NCBI RefSeq assembly: GCF_030056665.1
Contig: NZ_JASHIG010000042.1
Strand: one strand, 5' to 3'
Length of the DNA: 54,852 nt
Origin: Flectobacillus roseus
GTDB lineage: Bacteria; Bacteroidota; Bacteroidia; Cytophagales; Spirosomataceae
Shown here: piece after piece, positions 7,911-18,079 of the stretch
Layout of the letters: every line of letters starts with the position of its first letter
How positions within the stretch are numbered: position 1 is the stretch's first letter
Notes under the pieces: generated by a model
What the model saw: only the letters and a program-made list of their open reading frames with translations
What the model was told of the DNA's origin: nothing
The model's database searches: none
Made by a program: the position numbers and the translations under genes

Positions 7911-9629
7911 TTACCATCCCGGATTTTGGAGCATAGCTGGTGCTTTGCGTACTTCCGAGTCAGGAATAGGTAAAAGGTACATTTCTGGACGGAAGTTGTG
8001 TCTTCTTATCGACTCCGTTACTTGATATGTATAGGTATTGTTGGCGTTTTTGATAATTCTCATACGTTTGTTGTAGCCGTTTGATACATCCATGGCAATT
8101 TTCCAACGACGAATATCATTCCAGCGGTGGTCTTCAAAAGCCAACTCAACCCGACGCTCGTTGCGGATAATTTCACGCATTTGCTCTTTGGTCATGTTTG
8201 GTTTTAGACCATACAATTTGTCATCTCCAGCTGTTATACCAGCACGGTCACGAAGCGCAATGAGAGGCGCATAAGCCAAATCTGTTTTGCCTGTCTCGTT
8301 GATTGCTTCAGCATAATTGAGCAATACTTCGGCATAGCGCATGAGCGACCACCCACGGTTAGTTGTAAAACTACTGTTGGATGAAATATTGGCATCACAC
8401 ATTTTTCGGCTGTAGTATCCTGTTGTTTGTCCTGCCTGCGTAAAGCCATCAGAAGGAGCATTTTCGTAAGTCAAAACTTGTCTTTGAGCATTAGCACTTG
8501 CCAAATAATACATCGATTCGTTGTACACAATCGAATATTCAAAACGAGGGTCACGGTTTTTGTAAGGATTGTTTGGATCATAACCCGAAGTTGCATCCGA
8601 AATCGCTTTTCCGTTTTTCATAGGGAAAGCATCCACCAAGTTTTGCGTAGGCATCGCATTATATGCACCTCCACGGGTTGGCATATTATAAAAACCTTCC
8701 ATGTCACGGTTGGCAGAACGGTTTTGGAAAATAATAAACTCAGGGTTTACACGATTTAAAAACACCTGATAAAAACCATAACCAGGCGCAGTTGTATTGT
8801 CTTTGTACAAAGAATATTCGCCCGAATTCATCACTGCCAGAGCAGCATCAGCGGCTTTTTGCCAATGTGCTACATCATACGTAGGATTGCTGACGATTTT
8901 GGCAAGATCTGCATTTTGGGTTTCAGCACCACCATTAAACAATGGACTAGCTGCGTATAGCAATATGCGTGACTTAAGTGCTAAACATGCTCCACGAGTA
9001 GCTTTACCATAGTTTTGTTCTGAATAATCGGCACTTTTGGGTAAAATAGTAGCCGCTTCGTCTAATTCTTTTACTAAATAACTCACACAATCAGCATACG
9101 AATTACGTGGTAAATTGATAAAGTCGGTAATGTCATATACTTTGTCACCTACCAATGGCACACCTCCAAAGCTAATCAATAGCCAATGATAGTACCATGC
9201 ACGCAAAAAACGAGCTTCAGCTACCATTTGAGCTTTCATGGGTGCTGAAAGTGGAGCATTGGGAAGTTTTTCTAATAATAAATTGACTCTACGGATATTG
9301 TTATAGGGCGTTGACCAAAATTCAAAAAATGGGAAGTTGGTCGGGCTCACTGTACCACTGTAAAGAATTACGGCTTTTTGTCCTGTACCCGAATAACGAT
9401 ATTCTGCGTCGTCGGTGGCTTCTTCGGTATTGCCATGAGAATCCCAACGACCTTTGGTATAACTAAAACCAATGTCGCTATAGATACGATACAAAAATCC
9501 TATTGTACGTGTACTATCAGAAAAAACCGTTTCCTCGGTCAATGCTGTAGTTTTGGGGTCAAGGAAGTCATCCGACGAAAAGCAGGAGGTAAGCCCTATG
9601 ACACATGCGAGTAATAATATTTTTTTCAT
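7911..9629 (-). CDS. SusD-like nutrient-binding lipoprotein (SusD1)
   Basis: 572 residues. The lipobox LTSC puts the lipidated Cys at residue 16, so the protein is anchored on the outer membrane. It has the family pattern: SusD-like N-terminal segment FLDPKTTALTEETVF, the TPR-type helices around MVAEARFLRAWYYHW, SRILLYAASPLFNGG, and the C-terminal signature RRVELAFEDHRWNDIRRW. SusD proteins bind an oligosaccharide and form the lid of the SusC transporter. The gene starts 26 bases after the SusC1 stop and must be its partner. It differs strongly in sequence from SusD2 (13009-14703), so the two pairs probably take different ligands. Confidence 0.96.
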   Translation of the reverse strand: MKKILLLACVIGLTSCFSSDDFLDPKTTALTEETVFSDSTRTIGFLYRIYSDIGFSYTKGRWDSHGNTEEATDDAEYRYSGTGQKAVILYSGTVSPTNFPFFEFWSTPYNNIRRVNLLLEKLPNAPLSAPMKAQMVAEARFLRAWYYHWLLISFGGVPLVGDKVYDITDFINLPRNSYADCVSYLVKELDEAATILPKSADYSEQNYGKATRGACLALKSRILLYAASPLFNGGAETQNADLAKIVSNPTYDVAHWQKAADAALAVMNSGEYSLYKDNTTAPGYGFYQVFLNRVNPEFIIFQNRSANRDMEGFYNMPTRGGAYNAMPTQNLVDAFPMKNGKAISDATSGYDPNNPYKNRDPRFEYSIVYNESMYYLASANAQRQVLTYENAPSDGFTQAGQTTGYYSRKMCDANISSNSSFTTNRGWSLMRYAEVLLNYAEAINETGKTDLAYAPLIALRDRAGITAGDDKLYGLKPNMTKEQMREIIRNERRVELAFEDHRWNDIRRWKIAMDVSNGYNKRMRIIKNANNTYTYQVTESIRRHNFRPEMYLLPIPDSEVRKAPAMLQNPGW

Positions 9630-9655
9630 AAACTAAAATCAATGAGTTGAATACC

Positions 9656-12600
9656 TTAGAAAGTAGCACTAATACCAAAGTTGATTAACCTTTGTGGAGG
9701 ATAACTCACACGGTCGGTACCCGATGAAATTTCGGGGTCAAGTTGATACAGTTTGTCAAGGCTTGTGAAGGTCAGTAAGTTAGAGCCGTTTACATAAATT
9801 CTTGCTTGCTGAATACCCAATCCTTTGGTCAAACTACTTGGTAAGTCGAAGTTGATTTGTGCATTTCTCAATCGTAAATAATCCCCTGGAATCAACCAGA
9901 ATGTTGATGGATAAGCCGTTGGGTCACTAATACCGCCGAGCAAGGTCAAACGAGGGTATTTGGCATTGTCGCCTAACTCTGGAGTCCATGCGTATTTGTG
10001 TACCTCAGTTAGGTTTGACGAGAATGCACGGATAGATTCTGCTGTACCTCTTACACTAAAGTTACGTGCTCCTTGGAAGTTGGCACTGATGCTGATTGCC
10101 TTGTAGCGGACACCCAAGTTGATACCATAAACAGTATTTGGGGTGTTTGGATTTCCAGTTACCGACATATCAAAGCCATCTATTTTGCCATCGCCATTCA
10201 AGTCGGCATATTTCAAATCACCTGGTTGTACTGGTACAGCTGTTTTGGGGCTACTAGCAATGTCATCGGCATTTTTATAGTATCCGATAAAAGTATACGC
10301 TCTCATTTGACCAATGCTGTTGCCTGTGTACATTTGGTATGGATACAAAGAGCTTGGTTCATCTTGGAAGACAATTTTGTTTTTGGCTACAGAATAATTC
10401 CCTTTGATATAGTACGAAAACCCACTTTTGGAAGGACTTTGATAGCCTAACTCGATTTCATAGCCTCGGTTGTTTACTTTTCCCATGTTTACAGGAGGAA
10501 GACCTTGACCAAAAATGGCTGATACTGTACCACGAGTGGTCAAAATATCATAACGATTGTTGTCAAAATAGTTGAAACTACCCGTTACATTGCTATTAAA
10601 CAAGCCAAACTCGATGGCTAAATCTAGTTTTTTCTCTTTTTCCCATGTAACCTCGTTGTTGGCAAGCGTACCTTCAACTACGCCTGTATATGCGTTGCTT
10701 GAATAGCCAAAATTTGGAGCAACTACCCCGTTACCGTTTGAATAATTTTGTTGGTAATAATAAGAAAAGCTACTACCGATGGCGTCGTTCCCTACAATCC
10801 CATACGAACCTCTGATTTTCAACAAATCCATGAATTTTGGAAATGAATTTTTATAAAATGGTTCTTCCGAAATATTCCAACCTGCCGAAACCGCTGGTAA
10901 AAGCCCAAATCTTTTGTCTCTCACAAAACGGTCAGAACCATTGTAAGCCACATTGAATTGTACCAGATAACGATTTTTGTAATCATATCCCACACGACCA
11001 GAATACCCTTGGAAGTTGTTAGGAATAAAATTATACACGGCATTGCTACTGGACGCTTCTGTTGAGTTACGGTTAAAAAGTCCTAGCGCATACACGTGGT
11101 GTTTTGAATCAAAAGTACGGTCATAGTTGACCATCAATTGCATATTCAAAACTCGTGAAGTACTTCTGGCATCATATCCTAAAAAGAAACGACGCACACG
11201 ATACACATTCGGGTCACGCGCTTCGTAAGAGTCCGTTGCTGAAGTATAAATGAAGGACGGAAATTGGTCGCGAGTCATGCTTCGACCATAGCCATAGTTG
11301 CTGGTAAACGAGATACGACCTTGAACAAACAAGCCTTTGGTAAGAAAATCTAATTTTTGCTTCGCCGAGCCAATGAAGTTGATATTACTTTCATTGGTTT
11401 GGTTATAGCCATAATACTTCAAACGTCCCACCACATTGTTGACGTTGTAGCTTGGATTTTCGTTTCTAATCCAAGTACTGTAACCCAACGAACCATCTGG
11501 GTTATACACAGGATAAGCAAATGGTGCTAAAGTCAAGAAACTACTGTAATCATAAAACAAGTCATTGTAGCCAAATGGACTACCTACTTGTGGGGTATTT
11601 ACTTGTCCAAAATTACCATACAAATCCAATCTCAAATCAAGTGATTTGGTAACCGACATATCTAAGTTTGAACGATAGTTGTAGCGCTGGTGAAAATAAT
11701 TACTATTTACCCCTTGGTCTTGACCAAAATCTTTGAGCATCCCATCTTGGTACAAATAACCTACCGAAACAAAGTATTTTACCATTTGTGTACCGCCCGA
11801 CAAGTCTAGGTTTCCACGATATTGTTTTGAAAATTGTTTGAATAAAACATCTTTCCAGTTGACATTTGGGTGACCATAAGGGTCTTTGCCATTTTTGAAT
11901 AATTCCAAATCTTGGTCACTCCAACGTGGTTTAAACGATGGACTTGGGTTTACGCTATTGTCATTAATTTGAGCTTGGTTGTACATTTTTGCACTCTCGT
12001 AAGCATCCAAATAGTTTGGAATAATCGTAGGCTGAGAAAGAGCCATTTCAGCACGCATCGAGATTTGCGGAGGACCTTCTTTACCTCTTCTTGTCGAAAC
12101 TACAATTACACCATTGGCGCCACGAACGCCATAGATTGCCGTTGTTGAAGCATCTTTCAAGATCGAGAGATTTTCGATTTCATTGGGATCAATACGAGCA
12201 AATTGGTCATACGAGTATTCAACATCATCTACAATTATCAAAGGGCGGTTGTTGCCATTGTAGGAACTCACCCCACGAATATAAAAACTTGCGCCATCGG
12301 CACCTGGACGTCCCGAAGGTTGTTGCGAGAAAAATCCTGGGAGTTTACCTGCCAAAGCATTTTGCAAACTTGCAGAAGGGTTTTCACGGATTTCACGACC
12401 TGACACTGAACTTACAGAACCTGTCAGGGTGATTTTTTTCTGCTGTCCGTACCCAATTACAACAACTTCATCGAGCGATTTATCTTCGTCTTCAAGGGTG
12501 ACATTGACAGTTGAGCGACCAGCTACACTAACTTCTTGTTGTTTGAAACCAAGCGAACGAAATACGAGCGTATTGCTTTGTCCTTTTAAAGTAATTTTAA

Positions 12601-12778
12601 AAAAACCTTTTGCGTCGGTGAGCGTACCGTTGGTGTTTCGCCCTTTTTCGAAGACCGCCACGCCTGGCAGTGCTTCCTTGCCTCCTGTCACTACTCCCGA
12701 CACAGCCTGACCTTGAGCAAGGGCATTTTGTGCCATGAGCGTAACAATAGAAATCCATATATAAAGTATTTTTTTCAT
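9656..12778 (-). CDS. SusC-like TonB-dependent outer-membrane transporter (SusC1)
   Basis: The start at 12778 (MKKILYIWISIVTLMAQ) gives a 1040-residue protein with a normal signal peptide; the frame extends to 12850 but the extra 24 residues are not signal-like. Domains in order: carboxypeptidase-D-like domain (about 25-100; FKITLKGQSNTLVFRSLGF), TonB-box region with DEVVVIGYGQQKK, plug with LAGKLPGF, IRGVSSYNG and VYGVRGANGVIVV, then a 22-strand barrel ending in aromatic ATF. It imports oligosaccharides using TonB energy with SusD1 as lid. The 230 bases upstream, after SusD2, hold low-complexity repeats, and no clear separate promoter is visible. Confidence 0.96.
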   Translation of the reverse strand: MKKILYIWISIVTLMAQNALAQGQAVSGVVTGGKEALPGVAVFEKGRNTNGTLTDAKGFFKITLKGQSNTLVFRSLGFKQQEVSVAGRSTVNVTLEDEDKSLDEVVVIGYGQQKKITLTGSVSSVSGREIRENPSASLQNALAGKLPGFFSQQPSGRPGADGASFYIRGVSSYNGNNRPLIIVDDVEYSYDQFARIDPNEIENLSILKDASTTAIYGVRGANGVIVVSTRRGKEGPPQISMRAEMALSQPTIIPNYLDAYESAKMYNQAQINDNSVNPSPSFKPRWSDQDLELFKNGKDPYGHPNVNWKDVLFKQFSKQYRGNLDLSGGTQMVKYFVSVGYLYQDGMLKDFGQDQGVNSNYFHQRYNYRSNLDMSVTKSLDLRLDLYGNFGQVNTPQVGSPFGYNDLFYDYSSFLTLAPFAYPVYNPDGSLGYSTWIRNENPSYNVNNVVGRLKYYGYNQTNESNINFIGSAKQKLDFLTKGLFVQGRISFTSNYGYGRSMTRDQFPSFIYTSATDSYEARDPNVYRVRRFFLGYDARSTSRVLNMQLMVNYDRTFDSKHHVYALGLFNRNSTEASSSNAVYNFIPNNFQGYSGRVGYDYKNRYLVQFNVAYNGSDRFVRDKRFGLLPAVSAGWNISEEPFYKNSFPKFMDLLKIRGSYGIVGNDAIGSSFSYYYQQNYSNGNGVVAPNFGYSSNAYTGVVEGTLANNEVTWEKEKKLDLAIEFGLFNSNVTGSFNYFDNNRYDILTTRGTVSAIFGQGLPPVNMGKVNNRGYEIELGYQSPSKSGFSYYIKGNYSVAKNKIVFQDEPSSLYPYQMYTGNSIGQMRAYTFIGYYKNADDIASSPKTAVPVQPGDLKYADLNGDGKIDGFDMSVTGNPNTPNTVYGINLGVRYKAISISANFQGARNFSVRGTAESIRAFSSNLTEVHKYAWTPELGDNAKYPRLTLLGGISDPTAYPSTFWLIPGDYLRLRNAQINFDLPSSLTKGLGIQQARIYVNGSNLLTFTSLDKLYQLDPEISSGTDRVSYPPQRLINFGISATF

Positions 12779-13008
12779 AAAAACATGAGGGTTTTCAGAT
12801 GGAATTGAAGCCATGAATTTGTTGTTCATAACAATGAAGTAATCGTGCAAAATGAGATTTAATTATTAAGCTTTCGGCTTTCAGCTATGGGCATTCGGCA
12901 TATAGCAAAATAAGAACTAGTTGGCTTTGAGTGTAAAATATTGATAATCAAAAAATACGTTCAAAATTCACAACTCGTGATTCACAACTCATCATTCCGC
13001 ATTCTTAC

Positions 13009-14703
13009 TTACCAGCCTTCGTTTTGAACAAGCTTATTGTTTTTTAGCGTTTCGTCATACGGTAAAGGCATACTGTATAGTTTGTTCGAAAACTTCATCG
13101 TCGACACTACAAATGGCGTAAAAGTCAATGTTGCATTGGTGTTTTTCACGATTTTCATTCCTTTTAGCGAACCACTTGTCGCAGTTTCTGCTATTTTCCA
13201 GCGACGAATATCCCAAAAACGATGTTCTTCAAAAGCCAATTCAATACGTCTTTCATTTTGGATAAGAGCACGCATTTCGGTTTGTGAAATACCCGCTTTG
13301 ATACCGTAGCGATTATCGGTGCCTGCTCGGATTCCTGCTCTCTTGCGGATGTCGATAATTTTGGTAACAGCTTCTGTTGTTCTTCCTAACTCATTTAGTG
13401 CTTCGGCTGCGTTCAACAGTATTTCCGAGTATCTGAATAATGGGAAGTTATGGCTCTGGTTTGTATAGGTAGTATTGTTAGAAAAATCTGCCATAAACTT
13501 ACGTAGGTAATAGCCTGTACGTGTTTGAACGGCAATACCTCCTGGCTTGTCCAAACCCCCTTCAAAAGTTTCGACCGCTCTACGCAACCAAGTTTGACCA
13601 TTGAAAAATACTGTCAAAGCCAAGCGAGGGTCACGGTTGGCATAAGGGTTTTGTGGGTCATAACCTGATTGAGCATTGGTAATATCTAGTCCAGTAATCG
13701 TAGGAAAAGCATCAACCAAGTTTTGTGAAGGACTTGTCAAACCCAGACTTGCAGCGGGCGAACCGAAGCCGACTGGGGCATTGTAGTTTTCAATAAGAAA
13801 GTTATTTCCTGACTGTTTGGCAAGAATGATTTCGGTATTCTTTTTCGTGGTAAAAACACCAGAAAAAGAAGTCTGCAAAGCATAATAGTTGAGTCCAATC
13901 AATTCGTTGGCAGCATCTAAGGCTTTTTGCCAACGGTTAACGTCATACGTAGGATAGCCCATTAAGGCTTTGAGACTGGCATTGGTGCTAATACCACCAC
14001 CATTAAATAGCGGACTAGCAGCATATAAGAGCGCACGACCTTTGAGTGCAATGGCAGCTCCTCTTGGAATTTTTCCCCAGTTGCTATCCGAAACAGGTTC
14101 TGGTGTAAGTGTACCTTTTACGGCATCACATTCTGAAACGATGTAGTTGATACATTCTTCGTAGGTATTTCGAGGAATCGACAAATCATCTTGGATGGTA
14201 AATACTCGGTCACCAATTAACGGCACACCACCATAACGTTTTACCAATTCAAAATACAATAACGCACGAATATAACGCGCTTCGGCTTTCCAGATAGTAA
14301 TACTGTTTGGGTCGGCTGGCACTTTGTCGATATTACTCAAAAAGATATTAACACGACGAATACCCGCATACGAAGTACCCCAATAAGGGTCGGGGTTGTT
14401 CACTGTACTAATTAACCCATTGGTATAATATTCTGCTTGGCGATTGGTTCTAGACGGAATGGCATCGTCTGTACCTGTTTCCAGAAAGTCACCACCCAGT
14501 CCATTGATTCTATTAAAACCATCAGGGATATAACTGTAAATATTGTTGAGGAAAAAGACGGCTACAGTAGCATTTTTATCTTTATCGTCCCAAACCAAAG
14601 TGTCAAGAATCCAATCACGAGGCTCAGTTTCTACCCTTTCGCAAGCTGCAAAAGTTAGTGCTGTAGCCAAAATAAAGGATGATATATATTTTTTAGAAAT
14701 CAT
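13009..14703 (-). CDS. SusD-like nutrient-binding lipoprotein (SusD2)
   Basis: 564 residues with lipobox FAAC (lipidated Cys21). Family features are IWKAEARYIRALLYFELV, GRALLYAASPLFNGGG and the C-terminal RRIELAFEEHRFWDIRRW. It starts 35 bases after the SusC2 stop and is its lid protein. The N-terminal segment after the lipobox (VETEPRDWILDTLVWDD) is unlike that of SusD1. The shared ASPLFNGG motif and overall order show a normal, intact member. It is probably co-transcribed with SusC2 under the divergent HTCS. Confidence 0.95.
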   Translation of the reverse strand: MISKKYISSFILATALTFAACERVETEPRDWILDTLVWDDKDKNATVAVFFLNNIYSYIPDGFNRINGLGGDFLETGTDDAIPSRTNRQAEYYTNGLISTVNNPDPYWGTSYAGIRRVNIFLSNIDKVPADPNSITIWKAEARYIRALLYFELVKRYGGVPLIGDRVFTIQDDLSIPRNTYEECINYIVSECDAVKGTLTPEPVSDSNWGKIPRGAAIALKGRALLYAASPLFNGGGISTNASLKALMGYPTYDVNRWQKALDAANELIGLNYYALQTSFSGVFTTKKNTEIILAKQSGNNFLIENYNAPVGFGSPAASLGLTSPSQNLVDAFPTITGLDITNAQSGYDPQNPYANRDPRLALTVFFNGQTWLRRAVETFEGGLDKPGGIAVQTRTGYYLRKFMADFSNNTTYTNQSHNFPLFRYSEILLNAAEALNELGRTTEAVTKIIDIRKRAGIRAGTDNRYGIKAGISQTEMRALIQNERRIELAFEEHRFWDIRRWKIAETATSGSLKGMKIVKNTNATLTFTPFVVSTMKFSNKLYSMPLPYDETLKNNKLVQNEGW

Positions 14704-14738
14704 TTCTTCTGAAAATTTTAAGCTTGATGAAAGCCATT

Positions 14739-17700
14739 TTACAATTTGAGATTTACACCAAAATTGAATACTCGCTGTATAGGGTAAGTACTCGAAAAGC
14801 CCTCAGGGTCAAGGTATTTGTCGGCATTAAATGTCACAAGGTTGGTAGCGTTCGCGAAAACACGAATTCCCTGCACTTTGATATTTTTACAAAGCTTACT
14901 AGGAAGGGTATATCCCAATTCAATATTTTTCAAGCGAACATAATCTCCTGAGCGTGCCCAAAAAGTAGAAACTAATTGGTTATTAGTGTTTGTACCAAGC
15001 CACAGACGAGGGTACGAAGCGTTTGGATTAGTAGGCGTCCAGCGGTCGAGGTGTTGCTCGAATGCTTGTCCGAAACCTCCATTTTGAAAAGCGAGCATCG
15101 AATTGGCATTAGCCACAATTACTCGGTTAGCCACGCCCTGCACCAACACAGAGAAGTCAAATCCTTTTCTCGAATATCCTAATGTTGACCCGAAGGTAAT
15201 GTATGGGCTCTGTGGTCCGATTGGCGCCACATCAAGCTGATTGATAACGCCATCATTATTCAAATCTTTGTATTTGAGATCCCCTAATTGCGGCTGATAG
15301 CCAACAGTCGTAGCACGTGATTGTAGTTCGGCAGTGGTTTGATAAAAACCGTCTGAAATAAATCCGAAAAGCTGTCCAACTCTTTCTCCAGTGCGATACA
15401 TCCACGGATAAGGCTGTGTCACTTCGTCGATATAAATCACTTTTGAATTTTGGAAGCCTGCATTTGCAGTAGCATAAAAATCACCTATCGAGGTACTTTT
15501 TTGCCAATTCAACTGTAAGTCAATACCTGTGTATTGATTCTTACCAATATTTTCATTTGGATAAACATTTCCTAATATGCTAGAATTGCGACCACGTTGA
15601 ATCAACAAATCATAATATTGCATATTGTAATACTCCACGGTAAATCCTAACGAATTATCAAACAATGCACCTGTAAGTCCAATATTAAGTTTGTTAGATT
15701 TTTCGAAGGTAATATTAGGATTCGCCAGTGGCTCTTCTGTGACACCTGTATTGCCACCTGCCCCTGTACCGAAAACGGCGCCAGTATTGTCAAAATAACG
15801 TTGGATATAGCTAAAATAACCAGGGTTATCGTTGCCATTTTTACCATAACTAGCATATAATTTCAAATAAGAAATCCATGCTTGAGATTGTAGGAAATCT
15901 TCCTTCGAAATATTCCAAGCCAAACCTACTGCTGGGAAAAAACCATATTTGGTTGAACCTCCAGTAGGGTATCTATTTGAGCCATTCAAGCCAAAAGCAA
16001 GGTCAAGGATATATTTTTGCTTGTAATTATAGCCCATGCGTCCTGCCAGACCTGTAATAGTATAAGGTAAATCAGAGCCTGAAACGGAGTTTTGACGATT
16101 TGCCAATAATACAGCATTTACGCCATGATTTCCTTTGTTTTTGTCATAACCCAAAGACACTTCCAAATAGTCAGAGCGTCCTTGGTAATCCATGTAGTTA
16201 TAGTTACTTTGGTCGCCGTTTACGCCAAATTGCTGGTAAGTTTCTTGTCCAGTGGCGGATACATTTCTCTGGAAAACAGCAAAAGTTTTGTTACGTACTA
16301 CGTTTTCTGAAAGTGTAGCATAATAAGAGCCCACGGCTTTTATCCACATGCCAGAAGCGATTTCGTCGAGCGTTCTTTTCAGGTAAAAGTCAGCCAACAT
16401 ATCTCTTTTGAAGTTTTGTTGGTATCCGGACCCAATAGTCTGTGCTAAGATATTGTTTTGAAACTGCTGATTACCACCATACGAACCATTAGGATTGTAC
16501 ACAGGATAGGCATTGTTAGGCGTGTTGAGAATACTATTCAAAATATTACTTGTTCCAGCACCTGCATCATTACCATTCAGAATACGACCCAAGAGATAAA
16601 TACCGCCCGAAAGCTTGGAATTTAGCTGTAAATCAACATTCGAACGTATGGTATATGATTTAAAGTTATTATTGGTATTGTAAGGGGTAGTGGTATTTTT
16701 TTTCAAAAGCCCCGTTTGGTTGATATGGTCAAACGAAATAAAGTATTTCGAAAAATTATTTCCTCCTGTAGCACTAAAAGTATAGCGATCCATCCGTGAA
16801 GATGGCTCTAGCGTAGCATCACGCCAGTTGACATTCGGATAGTTGTAAGGGTCTGAGTTGGTCGCATAAGCCTGTAAAGCTGCATCAGAATAAACAGGAG
16901 TAAGACCATCGTTTACACGTGCTTCATTATAGAGTTTGGCATAATTATAGGCGTCCAATCCCTTCGGAAACTTTAAAGGTTGTTGAATAGCTGTTTGCGC
17001 TGTAAATGACATTTTAGCATTTGAAGCCGAGCCTTTACGAGTATTGATTACCAAGGCACCACCATTGCTACGCACACCGAGCATGGCATTGGATAAAGCA
17101 TCCTTGTGTACAGTGATTGATTCGATTTCTTCTAAATCAAAAATGGTAAGCTGTCTCGGAATACCATCGATGATAACTAACGGACCCTGCCCGCGAAGTC
17201 CGAATGAAATACCATCGCTTCCTGGTTGTCCCGAAAACTGGAATGTACTCGTACCTGCAAGTCTACCCACCAAGGTGTTGAGTATCGACGTAGCAGGCAT
17301 TTTTTGAATATCTTTGTTGTAAATTGCTTGCGACGAACCAGCGGTAAGCTCTGTTTGTAACGACTGGTTAAAAAGTCCACGGATAGGCTTGATGCGAGCC
17401 ACGGCTGGGTTTTGACTACTCAAAATAACTCTTTCAGAAATATCTTTTATCGAAATTTCTTTTAGAAAAGTCCCCACACAGTAAATCCCAATTTTGTCAC
17501 CAATTTGCGCATCAATGGTGGCAATACCATTACTTGATGTAGTCGCAAACATTCCTGTTCTACTGTTTTTAAGACTCACATTTTCCAACACTTCATCATT
17601 GTCGTCTGTTACCAAAATAGTACGTAAAGTAGCATTGGAAGATTGTGTGTTTTCGGTAGTGTTTTGTGCTTGAGTGGTATGGCTTAGAGGATAACCACTC

Positions 17701-17771
17701 AAGAGCACCATCAACCAAAATGAGGAGGGGGGAAACCTGAGGAATTGAGGTTTTCGTAAAAGTTTGATCAT
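14739..17771 (-). CDS. SusC-like TonB-dependent transporter (SusC2), divergent N-terminus
   Basis: 1010 residues. The signal segment (FWLMVLLSGYPLSHTTQAQ) ends near residue 36. An N-terminal beta domain (about 46-120; TILVTDDNDEVLENVSLKN) is a divergent version of the carboxypeptidase-D-like domain. The usual VVVIGYG-type TonB box before the plug is not recognisable; in its place is IRGLFNQSLQTELTAGSSQ. The plug is clear (LVGRLAGTSTFQFSGQPGSDG, LVIIDGIPR, VRSNGGALVI) and the barrel ends in FGVNLKL. It is the first gene of the SusCD operon, divergent from the HTCS gene, and is presumably the regulator's main target. Confidence 0.94.
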   Translation of the reverse strand: MIKLLRKPQFLRFPPSSFWLMVLLSGYPLSHTTQAQNTTENTQSSNATLRTILVTDDNDEVLENVSLKNSRTGMFATTSSNGIATIDAQIGDKIGIYCVGTFLKEISIKDISERVILSSQNPAVARIKPIRGLFNQSLQTELTAGSSQAIYNKDIQKMPATSILNTLVGRLAGTSTFQFSGQPGSDGISFGLRGQGPLVIIDGIPRQLTIFDLEEIESITVHKDALSNAMLGVRSNGGALVINTRKGSASNAKMSFTAQTAIQQPLKFPKGLDAYNYAKLYNEARVNDGLTPVYSDAALQAYATNSDPYNYPNVNWRDATLEPSSRMDRYTFSATGGNNFSKYFISFDHINQTGLLKKNTTTPYNTNNNFKSYTIRSNVDLQLNSKLSGGIYLLGRILNGNDAGAGTSNILNSILNTPNNAYPVYNPNGSYGGNQQFQNNILAQTIGSGYQQNFKRDMLADFYLKRTLDEIASGMWIKAVGSYYATLSENVVRNKTFAVFQRNVSATGQETYQQFGVNGDQSNYNYMDYQGRSDYLEVSLGYDKNKGNHGVNAVLLANRQNSVSGSDLPYTITGLAGRMGYNYKQKYILDLAFGLNGSNRYPTGGSTKYGFFPAVGLAWNISKEDFLQSQAWISYLKLYASYGKNGNDNPGYFSYIQRYFDNTGAVFGTGAGGNTGVTEEPLANPNITFEKSNKLNIGLTGALFDNSLGFTVEYYNMQYYDLLIQRGRNSSILGNVYPNENIGKNQYTGIDLQLNWQKSTSIGDFYATANAGFQNSKVIYIDEVTQPYPWMYRTGERVGQLFGFISDGFYQTTAELQSRATTVGYQPQLGDLKYKDLNNDGVINQLDVAPIGPQSPYITFGSTLGYSRKGFDFSVLVQGVANRVIVANANSMLAFQNGGFGQAFEQHLDRWTPTNPNASYPRLWLGTNTNNQLVSTFWARSGDYVRLKNIELGYTLPSKLCKNIKVQGIRVFANATNLVTFNADKYLDPEGFSSTYPIQRVFNFGVNLKL

Positions 17772-18079
17772 AATTATAGGGTTTGATAAAACGGAAAAAG
17801 GTTTGGAATGAAATAGGTTGGTTAAACAGAAAAGGGCTTTCGTGTTTTTACAATAATATATTTGAATAATGCAAAAATGGGGAGAAAAAATGGTCTAATG
17901 TAGGGTGAAATTCGTTTAAAAACAGGGTCAGTTTAAGCCTTTGAGGTTAATAGGGGAGGTTTTTGATTATTTTGCAATTGAATTTTTCTAATGGAGTAAT
18001 ATTATGATTGAATTTACTTATAGATACGTAAGAGCATAGTGTTTTACCATAGTTAAGATCTTAATGATTGCTTTAAACC
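17772..18079. other. Divergent intergenic region of SusC2 and HTCS
   Basis: 308 bases without a gene. It must hold the SusC2 promoter and the HTCS promoter and is the likely binding region of the HTCS AraC-type domain. I see no perfect TAnnTTTG box and no convincing direct repeat, so no exact site is called. Confidence 0.5.
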
